Below are positions 1-8,280 of a stretch of DNA of 64,000 nucleotides, in pieces (positions within the stretch are counted from its first letter, which is position 1; the number at the start of each line of letters is the position of its first letter). Below the pieces are notes generated by a model, which had not been told where the DNA came from, ran no database searches, and saw nothing but the letters and a program-made list of their open reading frames with translations. This DNA comes from Patescibacteria group bacterium. Its GTDB lineage: Bacteria; Patescibacteriota; Minisyncoccia; Phycocordibacterales; BOKC01. The stretch lies in NCBI GenBank assembly GCA_016860785.1, contig BOKC01000003.1, positions 28,300 to 92,299 on the forward strand, in the 5' to 3' direction. Made by a program: the position numbers and the translations under genes.

Positions 1-775
1 CCGGCAAGAAGCCGAATTTTTGGATGCTTTGTCCGAATCCTCTACCAAACATGCCGCCAGCGCCAATAGCGATTAATGACTGTTGAAGTTGATAACTAGC
101 CCTGTGATAATCACGCGAAGGATCCAGAAAAGTTACGATTCTTTCGGCGGCATATGGTTTAAAAATGGCGATTGATATTATCCCTAAAATTCCGATAATT
201 AAGACTATTATAATGTCTCGCCACCTAGCACCGGCTGACAAGAAAATTGCAAATCCGGCAGTGGCAATTACTAGAAAAGTTCCAATGTCCGGTTGCATTA
301 ACAAAAGACTGGCGATAATCGCTATGATCAACAGAAAAGGTAAGAGGCCAAATTTTATATTTCCAATTTTTTCTTTTACACCGGAAAGCCAAGTTGCAAG
401 ATAGATGACAAAACCCAATTTCAAAAATTCCGCTGGTTGGAAAGATAGTCCGGCAATTGAAATCCATCTTCTTGCTCCACCATGCTCAAATCCCAAACCG
501 GGAATAAAAACCCCTATTGCTGTAAGAATCGAAAATAAAAAAATATAGAGGGCAAACTTTCTCCACTTTCGGTAGTGGACTTTTGATAAAGACAGCATGG
601 CAATCGTGCCCAAGAAGAGACCAAAAAATGTTTGGTTAAAAGCTATGTCGCTGAAATTCTCTTTGTCTTTCGCTAGTAATCCCAAAGATGCCGAAGTAAA
701 GACAAAGAAACCACAGACTAACAAAGCAATGACTGTTAGAAAAAAAACCCTATCTATTTTCTGTTTTTTTACCAT
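1..775 (-). CDS. ftsW: FtsW/RodA-family SEDS glycosyltransferase (partial)
   Basis: The reading frame runs from ATG at 775 off the left edge, so the C-terminus is missing (about 258 residues visible). It shows repeated hydrophobic segments, a QPDIGT motif typical of SEDS proteins, and an SYQLQQSLIAIGAGG stretch followed by GxGxGQSIQKFGFLP, as in FtsW/RodA. SEDS proteins polymerise glycan strands from lipid II in the membrane. The start overlaps the mraY stop by 7 nt, implying translational coupling. Position directly after mraY favours FtsW over RodA, but the distinguishing C-terminal part is outside the window. Confidence 0.88.
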   Translation of the reverse strand, partial: MVKKQKIDRVFFLTVIALLVCGFFVFTSASLGLLAKDKENFSDIAFNQTFFGLFLGTIAMLSLSKVHYRKWRKFALYIFLFSILTAIGVFIPGLGFEHGGARRWISIAGLSFQPAEFLKLGFVIYLATWLSGVKEKIGNIKFGLLPFLLIIAIIASLLLMQPDIGTFLVIATAGFAIFLSAGARWRDIIIVLIIGILGIISIAIFKPYAAERIVTFLDPSRDYHRASYQLQQSLIAIGAGGMFGRGFGQSIQKFGFLP

Positions 776-1839
776 ATAAGAGCTAGTATTACTCCAATTA
801 AGGCAAAGATAACACTGATAACCCAAAATCTCATGGTTACTTTATATGCCGGCCAGCCCAGTGCTTCAAAATGATGGTGTATTGGTGCTACTAGAAATAT
901 TTTTTTGCCACGGAATTTTTTTGATGCTATTTGGATAATGTTAGAAAAAGAAGTGGCAATAAGTGGAAAAGCGACAATTGGCAGGATAAGAATTCCATAA
1001 CCATTGCCAAGTGTGTCGGTCATAAAAGCTACAACTGATAAAGTCAGGGTTAAGCCCATTGTTCCGGTTTCAGACATATAAAATCTAGCTGGCGGAATGT
1101 TAAACCAAAGAAAAGCTAAAATTGCGCCGGAGAGCATAGCGCAAAAAGCTGCCAAATTTATCTGTTCTAAAAAGAAAGCGATGGTGGCATAAGCAGAGAA
1201 CATTATGGCGAAAACTCCTCCGGCTAAGCCGTCTATGCCGTCTATTATTCCGCCGGAATAAATCACTAAAGTTACCAAAGCGAAAAAAGGCACAAATAGC
1301 CACCCCAGATTTAAAATCCCGAAAACTGGCAGGTTGATCCCAGTGATGTCAAGTTTAAAGTAAAACCAAGACCCAGCCAGCAGTCCTAAAATAATTACCG
1401 CTAGCAGTCTTTTTTTCAGCGATAATCCACCGTTATTGTTTGAAGAAGAATTTTGGACTTCCAAAAAATCATCAAATAAGCCGATCAGCGAGCCGATTAT
1501 TAAGGTGAAAAAAGGAATCCATGTTTGATTTCTGCTCAAAAAGTCTATCTTTGAAGTTAGATCGCTTGGGGCTAGTTTGGCTATTATCCAGATACCGACA
1601 ATTGTTAAGGTTGCGCTTAGCCAGATTACTACTCCGCCCATTCTCGGTGTACCAACTTCTTTTTCTTTGTGCAGTGAATTAAAGACTTCGGCCTCTTTGC
1701 CGTCCATCGCTATCTTACCGGCTCTTTTTTTCCACATCTTGTTTTTGTAGAGATACTCGGTCAGAAAAGGTGTTATACCTATTCCTATAGAGAAGGCGAT
1801 AATTGCTGGCGCGATGACTTTTACCGTGTCTATAATCAT
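769..1839 (-). CDS. mraY: Phospho-N-acetylmuramoyl-pentapeptide transferase
   Basis: MraY makes lipid I by moving phospho-MurNAc-pentapeptide from UDP to undecaprenyl phosphate. The 356-residue protein has about ten membrane segments and the family signatures: EVGTPRMGGVVIW near residue 60, a DDFLEV cytoplasmic motif near residue 122, GGIIDGIDGLAGG near residue 196, and a C-terminal APIHHHFEALGW HHH motif. Length is normal for the family. It overlaps the upstream carboxypeptidase by 4 nt (ATGA) and the downstream ftsW by 7 nt, so this is a tightly coupled cell-wall operon. The start has no SD site. Confidence 0.97.
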   Translation of the reverse strand: MIIDTVKVIAPAIIAFSIGIGITPFLTEYLYKNKMWKKRAGKIAMDGKEAEVFNSLHKEKEVGTPRMGGVVIWLSATLTIVGIWIIAKLAPSDLTSKIDFLSRNQTWIPFFTLIIGSLIGLFDDFLEVQNSSSNNNGGLSLKKRLLAVIILGLLAGSWFYFKLDITGINLPVFGILNLGWLFVPFFALVTLVIYSGGIIDGIDGLAGGVFAIMFSAYATIAFFLEQINLAAFCAMLSGAILAFLWFNIPPARFYMSETGTMGLTLTLSVVAFMTDTLGNGYGILILPIVAFPLIATSFSNIIQIASKKFRGKKIFLVAPIHHHFEALGWPAYKVTMRFWVISVIFALIGVILALIW

Positions 1840-2834
1840 ATTTTTAAATATTTTGCGTTTTTCTTTTCATCAATAATAAAGCTTCTCGAAGCTTCAATCA
1901 ATTTCTCACTATCAACAAAACGTTCGTTTATGGTGGAGTTGAGAACAACGATTATTATTGGTCGACCAAGTCCGGCATCAAAGACGGTCGCTAGGTTGCC
2001 ACCCGCAAGGTCGGTAAAACCCGTCTTCGCTCCTATTATCCCGGGAACGTTTTTGACTATAAGGTTTGTGTTGCTGGCGGTGTGATTAATTTGGTTGAGT
2101 GAGAAGAAACTAGTTTCTTTTTTTGTGGTCGCCTCTAGTATTTCTGGCTTGTTTTTTAAAATATATTCAAAGAGTAAAGCGGTTTCTTTTGCGGTACTAT
2201 AGGCCCCACTCTGGTTTTCATTTTGGTCAAGTCCGGCTTCGTCGTGAATTACTGTTTTTTCAAGACCAATATTCTTGGCTTTTTGATTTACTTTCTCTAT
2301 GAATTTTTGCCTTCCGAAATAAAAATCATCTGTGCCAAATGTTATCGCGCCGATAACCGAAGCTATAGCGCGAAATCCATCATTTGATGAGACGACCAAG
2401 CTGAAATCAATTAGGTCTTTTAATGCCCATCTCTCATTCACATAAAGTCCGGAATCTCCCTCAGCTTCCAAAAATTCTTTCTCAATTCTGATTTCGGTGT
2501 TTTGTGGCGCCAGCTCTAAAGAAACAACAGCCGACAGCGTTTTGGCGATTGAGGCCAAAGGCATAACTTTGTCAGAGTCTTTTTCAAATAATGGTTTTTG
2601 TTTTACCACGTCCCAGACAAAAGCGGATTTTCCCACGATTGTTATCTCTTCAAACGGGTTTTTCGAAATCAGTTCTTGATTACTATTGTCATTATATTCT
2701 TGAGTATTGTTAGTATTATTTTTTTGCGATGCATATGGCATGATGGGTGTCAAAAAAGAAGCAATTAAAAGTAGAATTAAAACTACTCCAGCAAAAACGT
2801 TTCTCATATTAAAAAATTTTTTTTCGGGTGACAT
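1836..2834 (-). CDS. D-alanyl-D-alanine carboxypeptidase (peptidase S11 family)
   Basis: Serine penicillin-binding protein of the DacA/S11 type that trims the terminal D-Ala of peptidoglycan stem peptides outside the cell. An N-terminal membrane anchor (about residues 12-34) precedes an Asn-rich linker. All three catalytic motifs are visible: SIAK at 95-98, SSN at 149-151 and KTG at 270-272. At 332 residues it lacks an obvious DacA C-terminal beta domain. It lies 1 nt after scpB and overlaps mraY, so chromosome-segregation and wall genes share one transcript. Confidence 0.93.
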   Translation of the reverse strand: MSPEKKFFNMRNVFAGVVLILLLIASFLTPIMPYASQKNNTNNTQEYNDNSNQELISKNPFEEITIVGKSAFVWDVVKQKPLFEKDSDKVMPLASIAKTLSAVVSLELAPQNTEIRIEKEFLEAEGDSGLYVNERWALKDLIDFSLVVSSNDGFRAIASVIGAITFGTDDFYFGRQKFIEKVNQKAKNIGLEKTVIHDEAGLDQNENQSGAYSTAKETALLFEYILKNKPEILEATTKKETSFFSLNQINHTASNTNLIVKNVPGIIGAKTGFTDLAGGNLATVFDAGLGRPIIIVVLNSTINERFVDSEKLIEASRSFIIDEKKNAKYLKI

Positions 2835-2835
2835 T

Positions 2836-3378
2836 TTATTCTGATTCGGTCTCTTTATTTTCTTCGACTTTTAGAGACTCTAATTCTGTTTTGGTGTTTT
2901 CAAATTCCGGTAATTCTTCAATCTTTTTTACGCCCATATGAGCTAATAAATCTAGAGTTGGGCGGTAATATGCGCTTCTCAATTTTTGTTCGGTCTTTTC
3001 AATCAAACCCCGTATTAGAAGGTTTCTTAGAATGTATCCGGAATTGACGCCACGAATATAATCAATTTCTTTTTTACTTATTGGTCCGCGATATAAGATG
3101 ATAGACAAAGTTTCAAGCCCTGCCTTGCCGAGCTCTTTGTTTAATTCACCTTTGTTTAATTCAGCTATGAGGTCAGAAAGTTCTGGATTTGTGCCAAGCA
3201 TTACTTTGTCGCCGTTTTGGACAAGGACAATTCCCCGCTCATTCAAATTTTCTTCCAAAATTTGCAGACTTTTTTTTATGGATGATTCGTCTTGTTTTAA
3301 AATCTCCGCCAGCTTTTTGATTGAAAAAGGTTCGGCTTGATAAAACAAAATAGCTTCTATTTTCTTGTCTAAGTCCAT
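2836..3378 (-). CDS. scpB: Segregation and condensation protein B
   Basis: ScpB is the winged-helix kleisin partner of SMC-ScpA in chromosome segregation. The 180-residue sequence starts MDLDKKIEAILFYQAEPFS and contains the typical ETLSIILYRGPISKKEIDYIRGVNS core near residues 90-115, followed by a second winged helix (RGLIEK, YRPTLDLLAHMGV). The acidic C-terminal tail is common for the family. It follows scpA after 10 nt. No smc gene is in the window. Confidence 0.95.
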   Translation of the reverse strand: MDLDKKIEAILFYQAEPFSIKKLAEILKQDESSIKKSLQILEENLNERGIVLVQNGDKVMLGTNPELSDLIAELNKGELNKELGKAGLETLSIILYRGPISKKEIDYIRGVNSGYILRNLLIRGLIEKTEQKLRSAYYRPTLDLLAHMGVKKIEELPEFENTKTELESLKVEENKETESE

Positions 3379-3388
3379 GTTTTAAATA

Positions 3389-4099
3389 TTAATTAGTGCC
3401 TTTTTGTATTTCAATATCTCCATACCGGTTTTGTTGCTCGGCAAAAACTGATCCTCTTTTAACTAATTCTAAGACTGCCAAAAAACTGATGATTATGTTT
3501 TCCCGCCCTCCTCCTTTTCCGGAGAATTCTTGGAAGCTCATCTTGAAACTTTCAGTAATTCTCTCCAGTAGTTTTTCTATAGTTTCTTCCAGACTGACAA
3601 CTTTTTTTACTACAGCCTTTGGTAGGTTTTCCGGTTTCGGGAATTCTGTGATTATCCACTTCACGGCCTCTAAAATTGATTTGGTGCTAATTTCTGCAGA
3701 CGGGGAAAAAATTGGTTCAAAAATTCGTCCTTCGCGTCCCCAGATTATTTTCTTGGAAAATCGGTTTTTTACATGCCGACTTAATTCTTTGAATTTTTGA
3801 TATTCCTTAAGTCTTTGTTCCAAGTCTTCTATACTTTCTTCCTCTTCTTCTGTTAATTGAAGAAGAGGGAGAAGTGATCTGGATTTTATTAAAAGCAAAG
3901 TAGCTGCAACAACGACAAACTGAGCAATTTCGTCTATCGGAAAACCTTCTTTTTTTTGAACATAATCGATAAAATCATCTGTTACTTTTGACAGAGCAAT
4001 GTCATTTATGTAGAGCTTTCTTTTTTCGATAAGGTGTAAGAGTAAGTCCAAAGGTCCTTCAAAATTTTCGGTTTTTATTTCAAATCCGGTCGCAATCAT
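3389..4099 (-). CDS. scpA: Segregation and condensation protein A
   Basis: ScpA is the kleisin bridging the two SMC heads. The family N-terminus ENFEGPLDLLLHLIEKRKL is seen soon after the start, and a C-terminal winged helix (ISFLAVLELVKRGSVFAEQ) closes it. I chose ATG at 4099 (236 aa) because ScpA homologues begin a few residues before the GPLDLLL motif; the frame is open upstream to 4135. The leader is A/T-rich without SD. It is 10 nt from scpB. Confidence 0.93.
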   Translation of the reverse strand: MIATGFEIKTENFEGPLDLLLHLIEKRKLYINDIALSKVTDDFIDYVQKKEGFPIDEIAQFVVVAATLLLIKSRSLLPLLQLTEEEEESIEDLEQRLKEYQKFKELSRHVKNRFSKKIIWGREGRIFEPIFSPSAEISTKSILEAVKWIITEFPKPENLPKAVVKKVVSLEETIEKLLERITESFKMSFQEFSGKGGGRENIIISFLAVLELVKRGSVFAEQQNRYGDIEIQKGTN

Positions 4100-4159
4100 T
4101 GTGGAATAATACCTTATTTCTTGGGTTTTTTCCAATTATGACGCTTTTTGGTATTTATT

Positions 4160-4243
4160 GCCGATGTAGAGCGAGAGAAATGAGAAGGTAATCTTTCTCA
4201 TTTCCGACACGAGGATAGCCAACAAAAGGTCTAATACCTTTTA
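4160..4243. repeat. Dispersed hairpin repeat, copy 1
   Basis: Intergenic segment between aspS and scpA. GAAATGAGAA at 4177-4186 and TTCTCATTTC at 4195-4204 form a perfect 10-bp stem. The flanks (GTAGAGCGAGA before; a GGCCAA-like then AGGTC stretch after) match a second copy near 39080-39150. On the minus strand it lies downstream of scpA's upstream neighbour-free region, so it may act as a leader hairpin of scpA or a terminator after it is read; neither is shown. Confidence 0.6.
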
Positions 4244-5626
4244 TTATCCCGTCTTGATTTTTAAGTCTTTCAGCTGATTTTGTTCGATTTCCGAAGGAGC
4301 TCCCATAGTAAGGTCTCTTCCCTCTCCTGTTTTAGGAAAAGCGATGACTTCCCGAATACTTGATTCGTTTTCCAAGACAGCAATGAGTCGGTCGAGTCCC
4401 GATGCTATGCCACCATGAGGTGGTATGCCAAACGTGAAAGCGTCTAACATGTGTTCAAAATATTTTTTCTGTTTTTCGTCAAAACCGATGAGATTAAATA
4501 TTTTTTCCTGAATTTTGGGGTCATGAATACGGATACTACCACCCGCAACCTCAAAGCCGTTTAGCGCCAAATCGTGCTGGTAAGATCTAGCATCTGCTGG
4601 ATCATTTTCCAGCTTTTGCAGATCTTCTTCTTTGGGAGCGGTAAACATGTGGTGGCTCGGGGCGAAGTGACCATTTTCCAAATCTTTTTCAAAAAGTGGA
4701 AAATTTAATACCCAGACAAAACCAAGTTCGTTTGGATCATTCTTGTTTTTTCGTATGTCTGGCTTATCAGAATTATATTTTTCCATGGCTTCATCATAGT
4801 TTATTCTTGGCCACGGACTTTCAGTAAAAGTCTTCTCCGGGTAGATCTTATTTACCATTTTGCTAAACATATTTTCTACCAAATCTAGAATTTTCTCTTG
4901 ATCAACAAAAGACATCTCAATATCAAGTTGGGTAAATTCGGCTTGGCGGTCGCCTCTGGTGTCTTCATCTCTCATGCACTTTGCAACCTGAAAATATTTT
5001 TCTATCCCCGAGGCCATCAATAATTGTTTGTACTGCTGGGGTGATTGTGGCAGAGCGTAAAATTTCCCCGGGTAGGTTCTGGATGGCACTATATAATCTC
5101 TCGCTCCTTCGGGGGTTGATTTTGTAAGGATTGGAGTTTCTACTTCAACAAAACCTTCTGTATCTAAATAGTCTCTAAAAAATTTGATGATCTTGTGTCG
5201 ATTTCTTATGTTTTTCTGCATTCTAGGCCTTCTCAAATCCAAATATCGGTACTTCATTCTTATCTCTTCATTGATATCATACCCGCTGTCTTGAAGATTA
5301 AAGGGTGGAGTTTGAGCTTCATTCAAGACTTTTATTTCTGAAATTTCTATTTCTATATGGCCCAATTCCTCTTCCGAATTAACCATCTTTTCCGGACGCT
5401 TGTTGGCTTTGCCTTTTATTTCAACCACCCACTCATCTCTTAAACTTTCAGCTAATTTGTGAGTGTCTTGATTTTGAGGGAGCGAAACCATTTGGACCTT
5501 ACCACTTTCGTCTCGCAAATCAAAAAAAATAAGTTTGCCGTGGTCGCGTCTTGCGTTTATCCATCCTAAAACCCTAACTTCGTGTCCAACTTTCTCTTTT
5601 AATGATGAAATTTTTATTCTCTCCAT
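4244..5626 (-). CDS. aspS: Aspartyl-tRNA synthetase, GAD-less compact form
   Basis: Class II synthetase charging tRNA-Asp (possibly also tRNA-Asn; no gatCAB is visible here). An N-terminal OB-fold (VRVLGWINARRDHGKLIFFDLRD split at residues 17-40) is followed by motif 1-2 (RYLDLRRPRMQ, FVEVETPILTKSTPEGARDY, FRDEDTRGDRQ-like) and motif 3 (GIASGLDRLIAVL). Bacterial AspRS is usually near 590 aa with a roughly 120-residue GAD insertion before the W(V)xxFPLF segment; here only a dozen residues (RKNKNDPNELGF) occupy that place, giving 460 aa. Catalytic motifs are intact. It follows trpS by 4 nt. Confidence 0.95.
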   Translation of the reverse strand: MERIKISSLKEKVGHEVRVLGWINARRDHGKLIFFDLRDESGKVQMVSLPQNQDTHKLAESLRDEWVVEIKGKANKRPEKMVNSEEELGHIEIEISEIKVLNEAQTPPFNLQDSGYDINEEIRMKYRYLDLRRPRMQKNIRNRHKIIKFFRDYLDTEGFVEVETPILTKSTPEGARDYIVPSRTYPGKFYALPQSPQQYKQLLMASGIEKYFQVAKCMRDEDTRGDRQAEFTQLDIEMSFVDQEKILDLVENMFSKMVNKIYPEKTFTESPWPRINYDEAMEKYNSDKPDIRKNKNDPNELGFVWVLNFPLFEKDLENGHFAPSHHMFTAPKEEDLQKLENDPADARSYQHDLALNGFEVAGGSIRIHDPKIQEKIFNLIGFDEKQKKYFEHMLDAFTFGIPPHGGIASGLDRLIAVLENESSIREVIAFPKTGEGRDLTMGAPSEIEQNQLKDLKIKTG

Positions 5627-5630
5627 TTTT

Positions 5631-6635
5631 TTAAAAATAATTTATTTTCATTGCGGCCCTAACCTCGGACATAGTCTCTGCTGCTTCTTCCCTCGCCTTA
5701 CCAGTCCCATCTTTTAAGATTTTCATTATAGCTGACTTATCTTTTGAAAGCTCGTCACGCTTTTTTCTTATTGGTTCTAAGACTTTCTCTAGAACTTCGA
5801 TAAGGTGTTTTTTGATAATTACATCCCCAAGTCCGCCCTGCTCATAATCTCTTTTGATTTTTTCCAATTCTGATTTTTCCGGATCAAAAGCGTCTAAGTA
5901 TTGGAATACTACATTTCCCTCAATTGTGCCGGGATCCTCTGCTCTTAAATGTTTGGGATCGGTGAACATTGCCATTACTTTTTTTTCAACGATATCTGTC
6001 GGATCTGACAAGAAAATAGCATTATTCAAAGATTTACTGGCTTTATTTCTCCCGTCTATTCCCATAAGTCGCGGAGTTTCAGAAGTTACAGTTTTGATTT
6101 TTTGGAATGTCTGACCATAGAGAGAATTAAATTTATCCACAATCTCGTTTGCTTGCTCGATGACTGGTAGCTGGTCTTCGCCGACTGGAATTAAGTTTGC
6201 TTTGCAGAACAGAATATCAGCAGCTTGGCTTACGGGATAAGTTAAAAATCCAGCCGGCACGTTTTCTTCGTAACCCTTGTGCTTCATTTCGTCTTTTACG
6301 GTTGGGTTGCGTTTTAATCTGGCGAGAGTAACAAGGTTTAGAAAAAGTATGGTTAGTTCAGAAATTTCAGGAATTTTTGATTGAATTAAAAAAGTAGTTT
6401 TCTTTGGATCAAGTCCTGACGCCAAATTGTCGAGCGCAACCTCCACAACACTCTCTTTTACTTTTTCCGGATTTTCGGCGTTATCGGTCAGAGCTTGAAG
6501 GTCGGCGATAAGATAAAAATTCTTTTCGGATTGCTCCTGGAGTTCCACCCTTTTTTTAATTGAGCCGGCAAGGTGGCCGAGATGAAGCCGGCCGGTTGGT
6601 CTGTCGCCGGTTAAAACAATTGTTTTTTCAGTCAT
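5631..6635 (-). CDS. trpS: Tryptophanyl-tRNA synthetase
   Basis: Class I synthetase for tRNA-Trp. The HIGH-type motif appears as GRLHLGHLAG near residues 15-24 and the KMSKS-type motif as KASKSLNN near residue 200. The family motifs PVGEDQLPVIE and GFLTYPVSQAADI are present. Length (334 aa) is standard. The gene lies 4 nt upstream of aspS in one operon; its start follows an A/T-rich leader. Confidence 0.96.
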   Translation of the reverse strand: MTEKTIVLTGDRPTGRLHLGHLAGSIKKRVELQEQSEKNFYLIADLQALTDNAENPEKVKESVVEVALDNLASGLDPKKTTFLIQSKIPEISELTILFLNLVTLARLKRNPTVKDEMKHKGYEENVPAGFLTYPVSQAADILFCKANLIPVGEDQLPVIEQANEIVDKFNSLYGQTFQKIKTVTSETPRLMGIDGRNKASKSLNNAIFLSDPTDIVEKKVMAMFTDPKHLRAEDPGTIEGNVVFQYLDAFDPEKSELEKIKRDYEQGGLGDVIIKKHLIEVLEKVLEPIRKKRDELSKDKSAIMKILKDGTGKAREEAAETMSEVRAAMKINYF

Positions 6636-6679
6636 TGGTTAAAATGCTATCAAAAGACTTGTATTTTTGGAAGCATCAT

Positions 6680-7180
6680 TCATTTTCTTATAAAAAGCAA
6701 GATGATGGCAAGTGGAGAGAGTATTAGCCAGAAAAAATATTTCTCCGAACCGAAAAAATCTCCGGATTTAGGCATATATTTCAGGGCTTCTGGAAGCGGT
6801 ATTATCTGGTGGATTGTCAGAAGAGTTAAAACAAAGACACAAATTGATAAAATAAAAATTTTCAACTTCTGGCTTCTATCAGTATATAAGACCCTACCGC
6901 CGGCAATTATACTTATTACGAGGAAGGTTAATATAAAAAATATAGCGAACAAAATCAGGCGGTTGAAAAAAATCTGCCATTGGTTTTCTTTTAGAAAAAC
7001 TAGTTTTTCTATGATTGGAAATTGGCTGTAGAAAAATACTGCCGGATAAAAAGATAAAATCAAAGCTATAATCTTACCTTTCCCCAAAGAGAAAGATACA
7101 GCAAGACAGATGATTAGAATTATAGAAAGAACTGCCAACTCTGATCCCAGCACTGGGGTATATGAAGAAATTAAACTCAT
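6680..7180 (-). CDS. Hypothetical four-TM membrane protein
   Basis: Small 166-residue protein with about four to five hydrophobic segments (residues 14-30, 36-50, 70-95, 105-122, 147-163), CvpA-like in general shape but without a motif I can assign. It sits 13 nt downstream of dnaJ and upstream of trpS, so it is probably co-transcribed with the chaperone operon. Function unknown. Confidence 0.7.
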   Translation of the reverse strand: MSLISSYTPVLGSELAVLSIILIICLAVSFSLGKGKIIALILSFYPAVFFYSQFPIIEKLVFLKENQWQIFFNRLILFAIFFILTFLVISIIAGGRVLYTDRSQKLKIFILSICVFVLTLLTIHQIIPLPEALKYMPKSGDFFGSEKYFFWLILSPLAIILLFIRK

Positions 7181-7193
7181 TTTTTGTAGGTTT

Positions 7194-8246
7194 TTAAATC
7201 CCCTCTTTTTTCAATTCCTCAACTATTTTCTTGGCGTTTTTACTAAGTTTTTTAGGCAAGATGATATTTATTTTTATGTGCAAATCACCGCGCTGATTTT
7301 TGCCGATTGGTACGCCCTTCCCCCTGACTCTTAAGGTTTCGCCGAAGGATACATTTTCAGGTATTTTAATCTTTAGGACTCCATCTAGTGTTCCTATTTC
7401 ATATTCTTCGCCAAGCAGGGCATCCGTCAGTTTTATGTTTAGTGTTGTGATCAGATTGTTGCCATCTTTTGTGAATTGCGGATCTTTTCTAACCCTGATT
7501 TTTACGTATAAGTCTCCGCTTTGTCCATTTGCCGTTGCCTCCCCTTCCCCAATAAGTCGTATCATTTCCCCATCTTCTATCCCTGATGGAATTTCTATCG
7601 ATATTTCTTGTTCTTTTTTTATGACACCAAGACCCATACACTCTGAACATCTTTCTTTTGGAATTTTGCCTTTGCCGGAACATTTGTCGCAGGTTCTAGC
7701 AATCGCAAAAGAGCCGATCAGGGACTTTTTGATCTCTCTTATTTTTCCCTGACCATTGCAAGAGTTACAGGTTGAAAATTCAGTCCCCTTTTTTGCTCCA
7801 CTACCACGACATCCATCACAGAGTGCAGTTTTTTGGATTAATATTTTCCTAACTGTTCCGAACACGGCTTCTTTGAAAGGGATTTCAATATCAATTGAAA
7901 TATCTCTCCCGCGCTTGTTTTTTTGACCTCCACCGAATAAATCCCCAAATATGTCTCCCAAATCAAAACCTTCAAAAGCATTTTCAAAACCGCCAGATTG
8001 CCATTCAAAAGGTCCATTCTCAAATCCTCCGGCGTTGTTAAAGACCCGACCATAAGAATCGTATTCCGCTCGTTTTTTGTCGTCCGACAAGACCCCGTAG
8101 GCCTCGTTTATTTCTTTAAATTTTTCTTCGCTACCGCTTTTTTTATCAGGATGATACTGATGCGCAAGTTTACGAAAAGCTTTTTTTATTTCTTCTTTGC
8201 TGGCTTTTTTATCTATCCCGAGAATTTCGTAATAGTTTTTTGACAT
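7194..8246 (-). CDS. dnaJ: Chaperone DnaJ
   Basis: Hsp40 co-chaperone stimulating DnaK ATPase. J-domain with HPD at residues 32-34, a Gly/Phe-rich linker (FGDLFGGGQ), then four zinc-binding CxxCxGxG-type repeats (CDGCRGSG, CNSCNGQG, CDKCSGKG, CSECMGLG) and the C-terminal substrate-binding beta domains. 350 aa, slightly shorter than E. coli DnaJ. Third gene of grpE-dnaK-dnaJ, 34 nt after dnaK. Confidence 0.98.
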   Translation of the reverse strand: MSKNYYEILGIDKKASKEEIKKAFRKLAHQYHPDKKSGSEEKFKEINEAYGVLSDDKKRAEYDSYGRVFNNAGGFENGPFEWQSGGFENAFEGFDLGDIFGDLFGGGQKNKRGRDISIDIEIPFKEAVFGTVRKILIQKTALCDGCRGSGAKKGTEFSTCNSCNGQGKIREIKKSLIGSFAIARTCDKCSGKGKIPKERCSECMGLGVIKKEQEISIEIPSGIEDGEMIRLIGEGEATANGQSGDLYVKIRVRKDPQFTKDGNNLITTLNIKLTDALLGEEYEIGTLDGVLKIKIPENVSFGETLRVRGKGVPIGKNQRGDLHIKINIILPKKLSKNAKKIVEELKKEGI

Positions 8247-8280
8247 ACTTTATTGTCTTTAAGTGAGCATTTATATTTTA

